64,000 nt of DNA. Source: Synaphobranchus kaupii (lineage: Eukaryota; Chordata; Actinopteri; Anguilliformes; Synaphobranchidae). This document shows positions 9,827-20,640 of this stretch, one piece after another; position 1 is the first letter of the stretch; every line of letters begins with the position of its first letter. Position numbers and translations under genes: made by a program. The notes below the pieces were generated by a model. That model saw nothing but the letters and a program-made list of their open reading frames with translations. It ran no database searches and had not been told where the DNA came from. The DNA is taken from contig CM056387.1 of assembly GCA_029718625.1 (NCBI GenBank), positions 39,160,332-39,224,331 on the forward strand, read 5' to 3'.

Positions 9827-10629
9827 TTACACAGGTATGATATTATTGATTACAGTGATTTAAAATAATTTAGTGCCTCAATGTATTACTTGTCTACAAC
9901 TGTAAACTAGGTGATCTGCACATCATGTAAGATATGTCATATAAAAGAGATATGAATCAGTAGAAACTGCTCTTAGTGCAGCTGAAAGAGTGCACTGTAG
10001 TGCAGTCAAGGTTTGAATGGCACAAAGGATATTAATGCTAATATAGTTTTAAAAATATATATGACATGAGTTTATTAATTTATATTTTGTTTTAAAATGA
10101 CGCTTAGTGAAACACAGTTTCTGAATTTAACGTCAAAACACTTAATTAAACATGCTAAATAAACCTAGTTGTATTTAAACAATATGTCTGTTCTTAATAA
10201 AAGGATAAACTGATTGGTATATTGAGTGAAAGGAGTTCATCTGAGCTGTCTAATGTGCCTGCAGCTTTGTATGAGGTCATTTCAGTACAAATGCTGGCCA
10301 CACCCACCTAAGCAACGGTCATTCCCTTCCCCCACAGACAAAACAAACTTTCCCTCCAAAAAAAAATAAAAATTTCCCTCCGAAAATGTAACCAACCAAA
10401 AAATCCCCTAATCAGGATGCTATTGTCCAATCAGAAAAATCAGTAAGGTTTCTGCCACCCAATAGCATAATTCCACTGCAGTACATGCGTGTATGCTTCA
10501 GAGGGAGGCAGGGAGCAAAGATACAAAAGCACACACACCTATTTTTCTCGGTTTAGCACATAAATGAGGACCTCTCTGAAAATCAGCATATAGCACTCTA
10601 TATGGCTGTAGATACCATTAAAAGCAAAA
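9827..10629. other. AT-rich unique sequence, nothing recognised
   Basis: No credible coding frame. 10330-10400 is C/A-rich low complexity. Confidence 0.5.
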
Positions 10630-10892
<263 letters not shown>

Positions 10893-10902
10893 CCCAGAAG
10901 CC

Positions 10903-10965
10903 TGATGTGGCTTAATTCTAGGTGGATAAACTGCTGTGATGTGGCTTAATTCTAGGTGGATAAAC
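10903..10965. repeat. 34-bp direct duplication
   Basis: TGATGTGGCTTAATTCTAGG and the next bases occur twice with a 34-bp offset, right after the CA array. Confidence 0.85.
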
Positions 10966-12539
10966 AGAGTCTGTTTTATAGTATTGGACAAAGCATCGTT
11001 TGATAGAAACAACAACTTTAGATGTCCTCAAGTTGCCTTGCCTTTAAGGCTTTAAGGTCTTTAAGGCCCTGGTTTATTTGTGCCATAGATTGATTGCTGA
11101 TATGTGCATGCGTGCAAAGACTGTTGCTGGCTACAGACACGCAACACTGTGAGAACAGCGCTCCCTCTGCCAGAAACACAAACCTTACCATGGGTACGCC
11201 ATTCACCAGGGATAAGGGATAAGGGCACGTGGTGTGTACGGAAACGTCTGGGAACAGCAGACCGGGGATAGAGCCCTATCTACTGCGCCCTGCCTCCTGT
11301 GTACTGTGTACTAGCAGCTGTGAACTGTTTACGGTATACTGTTTAGTATGCGATGTGCGGTATGCTAAAGAATATCCTCCGTACTATTTTCCAACCGTAC
11401 TGCGGAAGCGTCGTAAGTCGTCCCACCCTTGCGTGGCCATGTCACGTGTTGTTTTTGTCGTTGAAGAAAAACGGTAGTGAAGCTGCACATAATTTTTAAA
11501 GAGGAGCTACACATAACAAAATTTTGCCTACTTAACTACTTTCTCATCCAGTGTACTCAACAAGCATACTCAATAGTATGGAAGAGTGCTGATTGGGACA
11601 CATCCCCAGTGTACTCAACAAGCATATTCAATAGTATGGAAGGGTGCTGATTGGGACACTGCCCAGGACTATGGAAACCCTGGTAGCTGATCACATGGGC
11701 AGCAGGACGGTGGCCTGCAAGGCGACACCCCAGCCCTAAACAGAAGGCACTGCTTTTTTTCATGGGGCCCGACATTGACTGGGGAAGCGATTATTAACCC
11801 ATTACTAAAAGAGCAATTACATTACAGCTGGAAGCAGATTGAGGCTTCTCATTCTGACAAACGGTGTTTAAAAAAAGACTAGGGAGATGTGGTAACGGGT
11901 CTTCAGATTTCTGGCACGAGGACGAAAGCACATAATAACACATAATATGTAACTAGGGGCCAAACTCATGCGCTGTTGGTGTGTGGGAATATTCTTTAAT
12001 GTGGGGGAGGAGGGATAGGGGGACGGGATTGGACGGTGAGTGTGGGTGGGTGGGGCTTGCCGTCTTTGACAGTGAAGGAGGCTGGGATATATATACGTCA
12101 GGAGGCTACAGAACAGCACCACCTGAGGTAAAAAGGAGTATCCAGGGACAGACTGAGCCGTCCCGGGACAGTAAACCTGCCTCGTGCTTACACCCCGCCG
12201 CCATTCTCGCGGCTCCTTAAATCCCCTCTGCCCTGTACGACCCCCTGTGCTTCCGTAAAACAGCGCAGACCCACGCCCCGCTCAAAACGGGTTCTTTAGA
12301 GCGCAGGAAAAAATGTGGATGTGCGGTGTCACCTTTCAAACACGAACACGAGTGCCCCTCAGGCCTGAGGGAGATCTTGGGTCTGCGGGGTGCGGTTAGG
12401 GGTAATTTAAGTTCTTCTTTGCAGGGCTTTGGGCAGGGATTGGAGAAACACACACACACGGGGTTACGGTGGGAGTGTGGGCATGTCGAACACTCTGTGG
12501 GGATAGGGGGTTTCTGCGAAAAAATTCCATGTTATTCCA
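10966..12539. other. Mixed unique DNA with a 58-bp duplication
   Basis: 11548-11660 is two tandem copies of a 58-bp unit (CAGTGTACTCAACAAGCAT...GATTGGGACAC). 11325-11375 has several TATACTGTTTAGTATGCGATG-like motifs, seen in some fish hAT-type MITEs, but no end pair was found. GC content rises after 12000. No credible gene. Confidence 0.5.
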
Positions 12540-13080
12540 TGGAGTCGAGGTCAGGGGGGCGGGCCCACGGTAGAGCTGGCCAATCAGCCTCCTGCAGGGA
12601 GTCCTTAAATTAGCACGTGATTGGCTCGTGGACCCAGCCCAGCGACGACTCACGATGCAAACACTGTCATTAATCAGACTGTAAACAGGACATCAGGGCC
12701 CCCAGTATCTATATTACACGCTGGGAGACAATTCTACTGGTGGCGGTATTTTTATTTAGCACAGCAGAACCTTGTATCCAGGCAAACAGCAAACCTCATG
12801 CTGCGCGCTAGCTCCATACCGCTAGGTTTTTTTTTTTTTTTTTTGTGAAGGGGAGCGAGAGCGACTTGCCTGGTATAGCGCACCTCTGTTGCAGCGGCGC
12901 CCGGCGACTCCCATCGCGAATCATTACTGTCTGGTCACGAGCTGAGCCGAGAGCCGAGAGCCACCGGACGCACGGGCCGCCGTAACAGAGAGGGATCCAT
13001 TAGGGCTTGTTTGTACATTCGGGCTAGGGAGCGCTAAGCTAATTTCCAGTCAGCCAGCCTTTATCTTCCGACGACGGTTG
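12540..13080. promoter_or_regulatory. CpG-rich, promoter-like patch
   Basis: In order there are a GC box (GGGGGGCGGGCC, about 12554), CCAATCAG (about 12580), an AT-rich TTAAAT (about 12605), an inverted CCAAT (GTGATTGGCTCG, about 12618), and then a CpG-dense stretch (12870-12990). The density of classical proximal-promoter motifs is above the surrounding sequence. No open frame or splice site follows that I can link to it, so it could equally be a neutral GC-rich patch. Confidence 0.25.
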
Positions 13081-13123
13081 TGGACTGCGGCCAAAACACT
13101 TTTCTGACCCCCCCTTGAAGACA

Positions 13124-13143
13124 CCCCCCCCCCCCCCCCCCCC
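13124..13143. repeat. Poly-C tract (20)
   Basis: An uninterrupted C20 run, one of at least a dozen long G or C runs in the window. Confidence 0.95.
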
Positions 13144-13502
13144 ACACACAGACCTCTCCCTCTCTGCCTAACCTCCATATCTCAGCTCAGTCTGGATGTT
13201 TACATTTGGCTGAGCTGTGAGATACAAGTCCATCGATCAATGTACGGGACCATGTGCCTTTCGGCTGTTCCCAAATTAGCTGACGGCATGCGACTTAAAT
13301 ATCGCCCCCGGCGTGCTCTGATAGGCTCTGGCAGCCCGCCTCCGTCATGTGGCATGCCTCCCTCATGCCCCGTCCAGGAGGAACTCTGGGAGTTGACCCC
13401 TCCGTGAACTTGCGCAGGATGCAGAGGGCTTTGGGTGCAGCGGATGGGCCTGCCGTCTCTGTGGGCCTCCATCCTGGTCAACCTGGAGCGTCCGCTTCCA
13501 CC

Positions 13503-14290
13503 GCTCTGAACCTATCCACCGCTCTGAACCTCTCTACCTCTCTGAACCTCTCTACCTCTCTGAACCTCTCTACCTCTCTGAACCTCTCTGAACCTCTCTA
13601 CCTCTCTGAACCTCTCTACCTCTCTGAACCTCTCTACCTCTCTGAACCTCTCTACCACTCTGAACCTCTCTACCTTTCTGAAACTCTCTACCTCTCTGAA
13701 CCTCTCTACCTCTCTGAACCTCTCTACCTCTCTGAACCTCTCTACCTCTCTGAACCTCTCTACCTCTCTGAACCTCTCTACCTCTCTGAACCTCTCCACC
13801 TCTCTGAACCTCTCTACCTCTCTGAACCTCTCTACCTCTCTGAACCTCTCTACCTCTCTGAACCTCTCTACCTCTCTGAACCTCTCTACCTTTCTGAACC
13901 TCTCTACCTCTCTGAACCTCTCTACCTTTCTGAACCTCTCTACCTTTCTGAAACTCTCTACCTCTCTGAACCTCTCTACCTCTCTGAACCTCTCTACCTT
14001 TCTGCACCTCTCTACCTTTCTGAACCTCTCCACCTCTCTGAACCTCTCTACCTCTCTGAACCTCTCTACCTCTCTGAACCTCTCTACCTCTCTGAACCTC
14101 TCTACCTCTCTGAACCTCTCTACCTCTCTGAACCTCTCTACCTCTCTGAACCTCTCTACCTCTCTGAACCTCTCCACCTCTCTACCTCTCTGAACCTCTC
14201 CACTGCTCTGAACCTCTCCACCTCTCTGAACCTCTCTACCTCTCTGAACCTCTCTACCTCTCTGAACCTCTCCACCTCTCTCCACCTCTC
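13503..14290. repeat. 18-bp minisatellite, about 43 copies
   Basis: The unit is GAACCTCTCTACCTCTCT, with a few A, C or T substitutions. Because 18 is divisible by 3, both strands stay open (LSEPLY... on plus; REVERF/REVQRG... on minus) giving frames of 368 and 257 residues. These are products of the period and not proteins. Confidence 0.95.
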
Positions 14291-15725
14291 TGTTCTATCC
14301 ATCTCTGGCTTTTCCCATCTCCTCTGTCTGTCCATCTGTCCTCCTTACCAGCGTCATTACGTCTGTCTGTGTTCCTTCACTTCCGCCATCCAAACTGTCT
14401 GCAAATTGTGTAGCACAGTCCCTTTTCTGTACTGTTTCTATGTCATGGTTTAAAACAAAAAAAAAACAGTGCATTTAATTTGCATTTGAGGTAGTAATTC
14501 TCATACAGGCCACTGCATACACACTACAGTAATATATGATTCTGCTTCTCATACGGGTCCAGATAAGCCAATGACAAATGTATGACAATTTCCTTTGCTG
14601 TGCAAAACTGACAGGACTCACATTTATCAATGGAGCAGTGAGGCCTTGGGGAAGGATGAGCGTATCTGGGCCGTGGGCACGTGGGGTTACTGAATGAACC
14701 GCGGCTCCTCTGACTGCGATCGTCCCTCCAAAACAAACGCCCGCCCGCCCGCCCGCCCGCCCGCCCGCCCGCCCGACACCATCAGCTATCCTCCGAGGTA
14801 CGCGACCGGCACACCTTGCAATGCACGGTGGGTAAAAATGCCAGTTGCGGAGAGGATCAAGCGAACATGGAGGGGGACCCGCCGCGGGGGAGAAGCGGTC
14901 ACGATTTTGGGGTGAAGGATTTGGGGAAGGGGGGAGTCGTGCCGAGACAGAGAGCTCAAAAATGGGGGGGGGGGGTCACAGCTCACGTAGTCTGTGAGCA
15001 GAGGAGGTGAAGGAGAAGGAGAAGGAGAAAGCTCAGCCATTTCCCTGGCTTTCCAGCCCTCTCTGGCGAAGACATGCTCAGCCACTGCCAAGAATGTGAC
15101 TGTGCCTGAAGAATAAATTGGAGCCTTTTCCTCCCTCCTGTCGTCTCTCTTTAAGGTGGTACGGTCATGCCTCACAATCCGTCTTTTCAAACAGCAAAAC
15201 AAATCCAGCAGTTTTTTTTTTTTCTCTTTCTCTTTCTCTTTTTTCTCACATCCAATAGCATTCCGGGCTAAGCCTTTCTGGAAGAGAGTCTGTTTTGCAT
15301 TTCCACCTTAAAAGAGAAATAATAGCTGTTTTCCCTCTCCCTCTTTCACCCCCCACCCTCTCTCTCTCTCTCTCTCGCTCCCCACCCCCCTCTCTCGCTC
15401 TCTCTCTCTTTTTCTTTTTAGATCACTGTCTCTCACTTAAACGCTATGTATTTCAGTGTGGTGATCTGAAGAGTATAATTCTACACCTACTCTAAGTCTC
15501 CCACATTCCCTACCCCCCGCCCCCCAAACTCCCAGCACAGTTCCAGGCCATATGGTTTTCCTCCAGGGAATAACAGGACGGTCCATACTGTAAAAAAGCC
15601 AGATGAAGCTGCTCTAGACCCCGCCCTGCACTGAGGGGGAAGTCCTGTCACATCTCATCAACACGCTGTAAAAGATGTGAGCTCTGCTTTTATCCCACTT
15701 TCCTGTAGTGTAGCCACATGCTGCT
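14291..15725. other. GC-rich unique DNA with simple repeats, no gene
   Basis: Contains (CCCG)n at about 14739-14775, a G10 run at about 14966-14975, a pyrimidine tract near 15212-15242 and CT-rich DNA at 15355-15420. No frame resembles a known protein. Confidence 0.55.
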
Positions 15726-16245
15726 ATAGCTGCTATGTAGCGCTGTGGGTATTTGTGTGTGTGTATCTGTGTGTGTGAAGCTGTGAGTGTTGCCGTGTGG
15801 GTAGGGCTGTGTGTTGCTGTGAGTTGCTGTTTGTATGTGTGTGCGCTGCTGTGAGTGTTGTTGTGTGTGTTGCTGTGAGTTGCTGTATTTATGTGTTATG
15901 TGTGTGTGTGTGTGTGTGTGTGTGTGACTGTGTGTGCTGCGGTGTGTTGCCGTGAGTGTAACTGTATGTGTTGCCGTGTGCGTAGCTGTGTGTTGCTGTG
16001 TGTGTGTGTGTGTGTGTGTTTCTCCGTGTTTAGCTCTGTGTGTTGTTGTGTGTGTTGCTCCGTGCATTGCTCTGTGTGTGTTTGTGTGTGTGTGTGTGTT
16101 TCTCCGTGTTTAGCTCTGTGTGTTGTTGTGTGTGTTGCTCTGTGCATTGCTCTGTGTGTGTTTGTGTGTGTGTGTGTTTCTCCGTGTTTAGCTCTGTGTG
16201 TTGTTGTGTGTGTTGCTCTGTGTATTGCTGTGTGTGTGTGTGTTA
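15726..16245. repeat. TG-rich compound repeat, last part about 80-bp units
   Basis: Interrupted TG repeats change at about 16015 into three copies of a unit beginning TTTCTCCGTGTTTAGCTCTG (starts near 16018, 16099 and 16178) separated by TG runs. Cys/Val- and Thr/His-rich frames across it are not genes. Confidence 0.9.
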
Positions 16246-17345
16246 GCGGGTATAAGTACAGCGTGGGGAGAGAGTTAAAACAATGAGGTGCATTTAACCC
16301 GCACACAGCCTGGATCTGTGTGCGAGTTAAATGTCTGAACGCAACACAGAGACACGCTAACGGTATCGTAGGGCCACGGATCTCCTCGCGCGCCGGGCGC
16401 GTTCGCCATACGGTGGAGGGCAAAGCGGCAGCAGAGATGTCGCTGTTCGGTCACGTCCCCGCTCGCCTGGATGCCGCTTCTGTACAGCACGGGGCCTCTG
16501 AGCCGAGCACGCTTCTCTCCTGTTACAATACGGCCCCTGTGGAAAGCGGCCAAATCAGAACAGGTGGAGGAGAGCGGGGAGGAGGCGCAGAGGGGAGGAG
16601 GCGCGGAGGGGAGGAGGCGCGGAGGCAGATGGCTTTCCACGAAGAACTCCCGACCCCGTCTGTATCTCATGCGATCCTCCCCCTCCTCCCGTAAGAGAAT
16701 ATCACGTCCAAAAGGTACTCGGGGGGGGGGGGGGGGGGGGAGAACAGTTGAGCCCGGCTGAGATTCTGCGGGCCCCACCGCACCGCGCCCCACCGCACCG
16801 CGCCACGCCGCACGGCCGTGAGAGGGATGCTGGGATTGCGCTATTTTCCCCGCGCAGACGGAGCCTCTGATTGAGTGCAGCCATTACTACGGGAGAGATG
16901 ATTTACGGCAGGGCGGCGATGCCTAGGTGAGGTTTTGGCAGCGGGTCAGGCTGCCTGCCAGCCGGGCTTTTATGAATGGGGCTGCCAAACCAAGCGTCGC
17001 CGCGGAAACAAAGGAGAGGGAATCCCCAGCGTGATTAAGCAGGGCTCTCCGGGGCCGTGACATCATCACCGAGGCAGCCTTAAGCGTCAGCGCCAGCACC
17101 CGCACGCAACACGCAGGGAAACCCTGGCAACGGTGCCAACTCCAACACCTCCCCCCACCCCCCCCCCCCCCCCCCCCCCCCCCCAAACGCTCTCCGCCCA
17201 CTCAACTCCCAGCCGGCCCTCTCACACACTCAGGCGCTCACGAGGTGCCCCGCCCTAGGGGAGGGGGGAGGGGTGGGCGACGGACGATGGGCAGCAAAAG
17301 TTGCCATGGCAGTGGCACCCCCCCGCCCCCCCACACCTTGGCTTC
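16246..17345. other. CpG-rich unique DNA with long G and C runs
   Basis: Includes GAGGAGGCGCGGAGGG repeats (about 16565-16625), G20 at 16721-16740, a short CACCGCACCGCGCC repeat at 16776-16806, and C27 at 17158-17184. No recognised coding exon; the surrounding frames are compositional. Confidence 0.5.
17158..17184. repeat. Poly-C tract (27)
   Basis: The longest C run in the window. On the minus strand this is G27, which is prone to quadruplex formation and polymerase slippage. Confidence 0.95.
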
Positions 17346-17429
17346 TCCTTCATTCACACACACTGAGCTCAACCTTTGCTGTTAAAGCTTTTCGATTGTC
17401 ACACACACACACACACACAAACACACACA

Positions 17430-17466
<37 letters not shown>

Positions 17467-17546
17467 GTACTTGCACACCCTCACAAACACACACACGCAT
17501 ACACTGAGCTCAACCTTTGCTGTTAAAAAGCAGTTCAAGCTTTTCG

Positions 17547-17582
<36 letters not shown>

Positions 17583-17735
17583 TGAGCTCAACCTTTGCCT
17601 ATAAAATGCAGTACAAGCTTTTCAAAATAAAGGAAATGAGAGGCCCTCTGGAATTGTCACACACCCACACAAACACATATGCATCATACACACACACACA
17701 TACTCAAAACACACACACACACACACTAATGCCGA
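17346..17735. repeat. CA arrays interleaved with three copies of a 40-50 nt motif
   Basis: CACTGAGCTCAACCTTTGC followed by TGTTAAA(AAGCAGTTCAA)GCTTTTCGATT occurs at about 17360, 17501 and 17580, with CA runs between them. The copies differ by an 11-nt insertion and by small changes in the third. This looks like expansion of a CA-containing unit. Confidence 0.85.
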
Positions 17736-18944
17736 CTCCTCAAAAGGACTACGGACAGCACTGAGTGTTTTTCCACACGGTAAAAAGGCGCCAATAGTTT
17801 CCCCACCTGTGCTCCAAAACGGCAGCAAGCCAACAGCTAGCCACAGCGCAAACAAAACAAAAACCAACCGGGCCAACTGCATAAACACCCGGGCACATCA
17901 AATTACTTATATAAACAGAGACTTCACACACACACACACACATAAAAAGAACCTCAACAAACTGAGACAGGTTCATGGGGTTTAGCTTGTCCGGGCTCCA
18001 GGGTTGCTAAGCTCAGCTCAGTCTAACAGACTGTAATGTCCAGCGCTGACAGATTAAAGATGGAAGAGACTCCACATGCCACATCGCGCCACCCCCAGTG
18101 TCTCTAACTAAAACCGCAAACTGCCCCTTTGCCCACAAAATGTCTTTCAGAACCTTACAGGCTTCTCTGGACTCAGTAACCTTCATCCCAACGATCCCAA
18201 CGCTGACACCAATTATCCTCTCCCTCTCGGTGTAAAAATGCTAATTTAGCCTCTGATCTTCCCCAACCTCTGTAACGTGGAATAAAATTAACACGGTGAA
18301 AAGCAGCTTAAAGACAAAATGCAGATTTGACTCTCAGCTGCCGGGCCTCAATAACAGGACCGGCAAAGATGAGGGCCGTCGCCCTGGAGTTACAGTCACA
18401 TACAGCACCCAACCGAATCCCAGAAGGTGTTCAACTTGGCAGCCGCGGGCAGTTTGGGTGCTTAGCTTGGCAGCCGTTGCCAGCAGGAGGTGATTTTTTT
18501 TTTGGCACTGGCCGGGACAGGGGCGGCCAATCCCAGGCGCCCGTGTGGTCCTGGTCCTGATTATCTTTCAAACGCCTCCACCCCCCCCCCCCCCTTCCCC
18601 CCCTTCCCCCCCTTCCCACCCACCCCTCTCGCCACCGGCATCCAGACCACTGCAACCACCCCCCCCCCCCATAGGCGACACTACCGGGCCCTTACCCAGG
18701 GAGAAACCGCAGGAGATACAAGAAAGAGAAAAAGAAAGTGAAATTAGACAGAGAGAAAAAGGGGAAGAGCGCAGGGGCCATGTGGGAGACGTATTTCTGC
18801 GGCCGAACGCCCTGAGGTACAAAATGAAAGTCACACAGTCTTCTCGTTTTTCCCTCTCAGTCACTCTTCCTGCTTTCATTCCGTGCCTCCCCCCACCCCC
18901 CCCCCCTCCCAGGTTGAGGAGAAATAATGAATCCAGGCATCCTT

Positions 18945-18948
<4 letters not shown>
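17736..18948. other. Unique DNA with C-rich tracts, no gene
   Basis: Poly-C stretches at 18579-18615 and 18659-18670. The Pro-rich frames here are compositional. Confidence 0.5.

Positions 18949-18989
<41 letters not shown>
18949..18989. repeat. (GT)n microsatellite
   Basis: About 20 GT repeats. Confidence 0.95.
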
Positions 18990-18990
<1 letters not shown>

Positions 18991-20524
18991 TGTGTGCGCG
19001 TGCATGCATTCTGAATTGTTTGCTTTAGCTTGCCCCTGTGTACTGCTTAAAATCTTTCAACTAGAACAATATACTATGTAACCCTATATACTGTGTACAT
19101 ACACAATACAGGTCCTGACTGATGTGAGCCTTATGACTGTGTTTAGGGTTGTGTTGCCCAGTCTCGTTGTACGCCAGGCCCGAATGTTTGTTTAAAAGTA
19201 AATATAATGTCTTTCTGCTCCTCCTCCACACTCAATATCAAGGATTATTTAACCAGTATAGGTTTGCTTTTCAGTGCTTTCCACAGGGACAGAATACAGG
19301 TGCAGTCCAAAGCAAACATTAAAATGCAGGGCTGAACTACGTTTCCCACGTGACCCTGCACTGCCTGAAGAGCACACACGCCAATGACCCCATAGCACTG
19401 CTCTATACACAGCGCTTATGTACATACAATGGTGAAAACCCACAGCGCTGCAAGTGTACAATGTGACCGGGCTGCTTTGCGCCACCCGAGCTACCGACCC
19501 GTCGTGGCCGTGTTTCCAAGGCGATGGATTTTGCGACGCCTACGACCCGCGCCTCTCTCTCAGGGAGCCAGGCGATCCAGGTAGCTGCCGGCGTGTAGCG
19601 GTAATCGCGGCACGCGGCTCAGGTACGCCGCGGGAGATCGCGGGCTCACGCTGGGGATGCCCTCTTTCGTTTCCATAGCAACGCGCCGCTTGACAGCTCC
19701 ATTCAAAAAAAAAAATGCCATGCCAAAACCTCACCTATCCACTGCCGCACTTGCTGCAAATCATTCATATCCCAGAATCCCCCACTCCTAATAAGGCAAT
19801 TAGGACAGTGGGCACCACTGTGATCTCACACTGTTCTTCGCTCTAGGCTTTGCTTGTGAGGGGGTAGTACCTTTTTATTTTTAAATGCAGCGGTAACACC
19901 TACTGCCCCCGCTGTTGCCATGGAGCACCTGCTGTGGGCGTCTGCCAGTTTAACGGCATCCTGGCGTGTGCGCCGATGGGAGATCTCCAGCGTCGCCACG
20001 ACGACAGACACAAACCCGTGGGGGGTGGGGCATATTCCTCGGAGCGATGGCTTACCCCCCCCCCCCCCCCCCGAGTTTGGAGGAGAAGGGGCACCTCCTC
20101 CTCCTCCTCCTCAGCTTCCTTTCCGGAATAATCTCTGACAGTTGCCGGAGAGCCACACAATGCCCAGGGGCTGGGGACATTGACTGCCCCGCTTCTTCGG
20201 GGGCTTTTTTGTGGCTCTTACAGATGAAAGGGCTCCCGCGCCGCGGCGCAGCGGGAGTTAATTACGGCCACAAAGCCACGTATCACAACACCTATTCTTC
20301 CCCCTCCCCTCCCCCCTCCTCTGGCGCTAAAACCGCCGTTTTGTGAATCAAATAAAAGCCGTTTTTTTTTTTTTCCCCGTTCTCACCATCAGCCCAGGGG
20401 GACGCTCCCGTTCCCTTCCCTTAACAGCGGCGAACGCGGCCTCACGCAAAACAAAAAAACAAACGATGCACGAAACCTTAGCGCCGTGTCATTCTTCGAT
20501 CCCGTGCGCTTGCCACAAGCGCTC
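18990..20524. other. Unique, CpG-rich DNA, no gene recognised
   Basis: Contains C18 at 20055-20072, a CTC repeat at 20093-20112 and T12 at about 20363. None of the open frames resembles a known protein. Confidence 0.5.
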
Positions 20525-20640
20525 AATTTAATTGTTTGTTTTTATGAGGCCTTTATGGCCAAATAACTTCATCTTCTCACCAAGAGAATATAAATGAGAC
20601 ACGATTTCAACGCTATTTCTCTTTTTAGGACACAATGCGA
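20525..20640. other. Candidate conserved non-coding element
   Basis: TTAATTGTTTG, TTTTATGAGGCC, TTTATGGCC (Cdx/Hox-like) and CTATTTCTCTTTTTAGG follow each other in otherwise low-repeat, balanced sequence. The basis is motif texture only; conservation has not been tested. Confidence 0.2.

Noticed and set aside
13347..14453. 368-codon open frame (LSEPLY repeats) and its 257-codon antisense partner
   Set aside because: Both cross an 18-bp tandem array; a period divisible by 3 keeps every frame of that phase open. No domain, no gene-like ends.
16275..16793. 172-codon minus-strand frame in CpG-rich DNA
   Set aside because: Low stop density in GC-rich DNA explains it; overlaps a G20 run and shows no recognisable domain.
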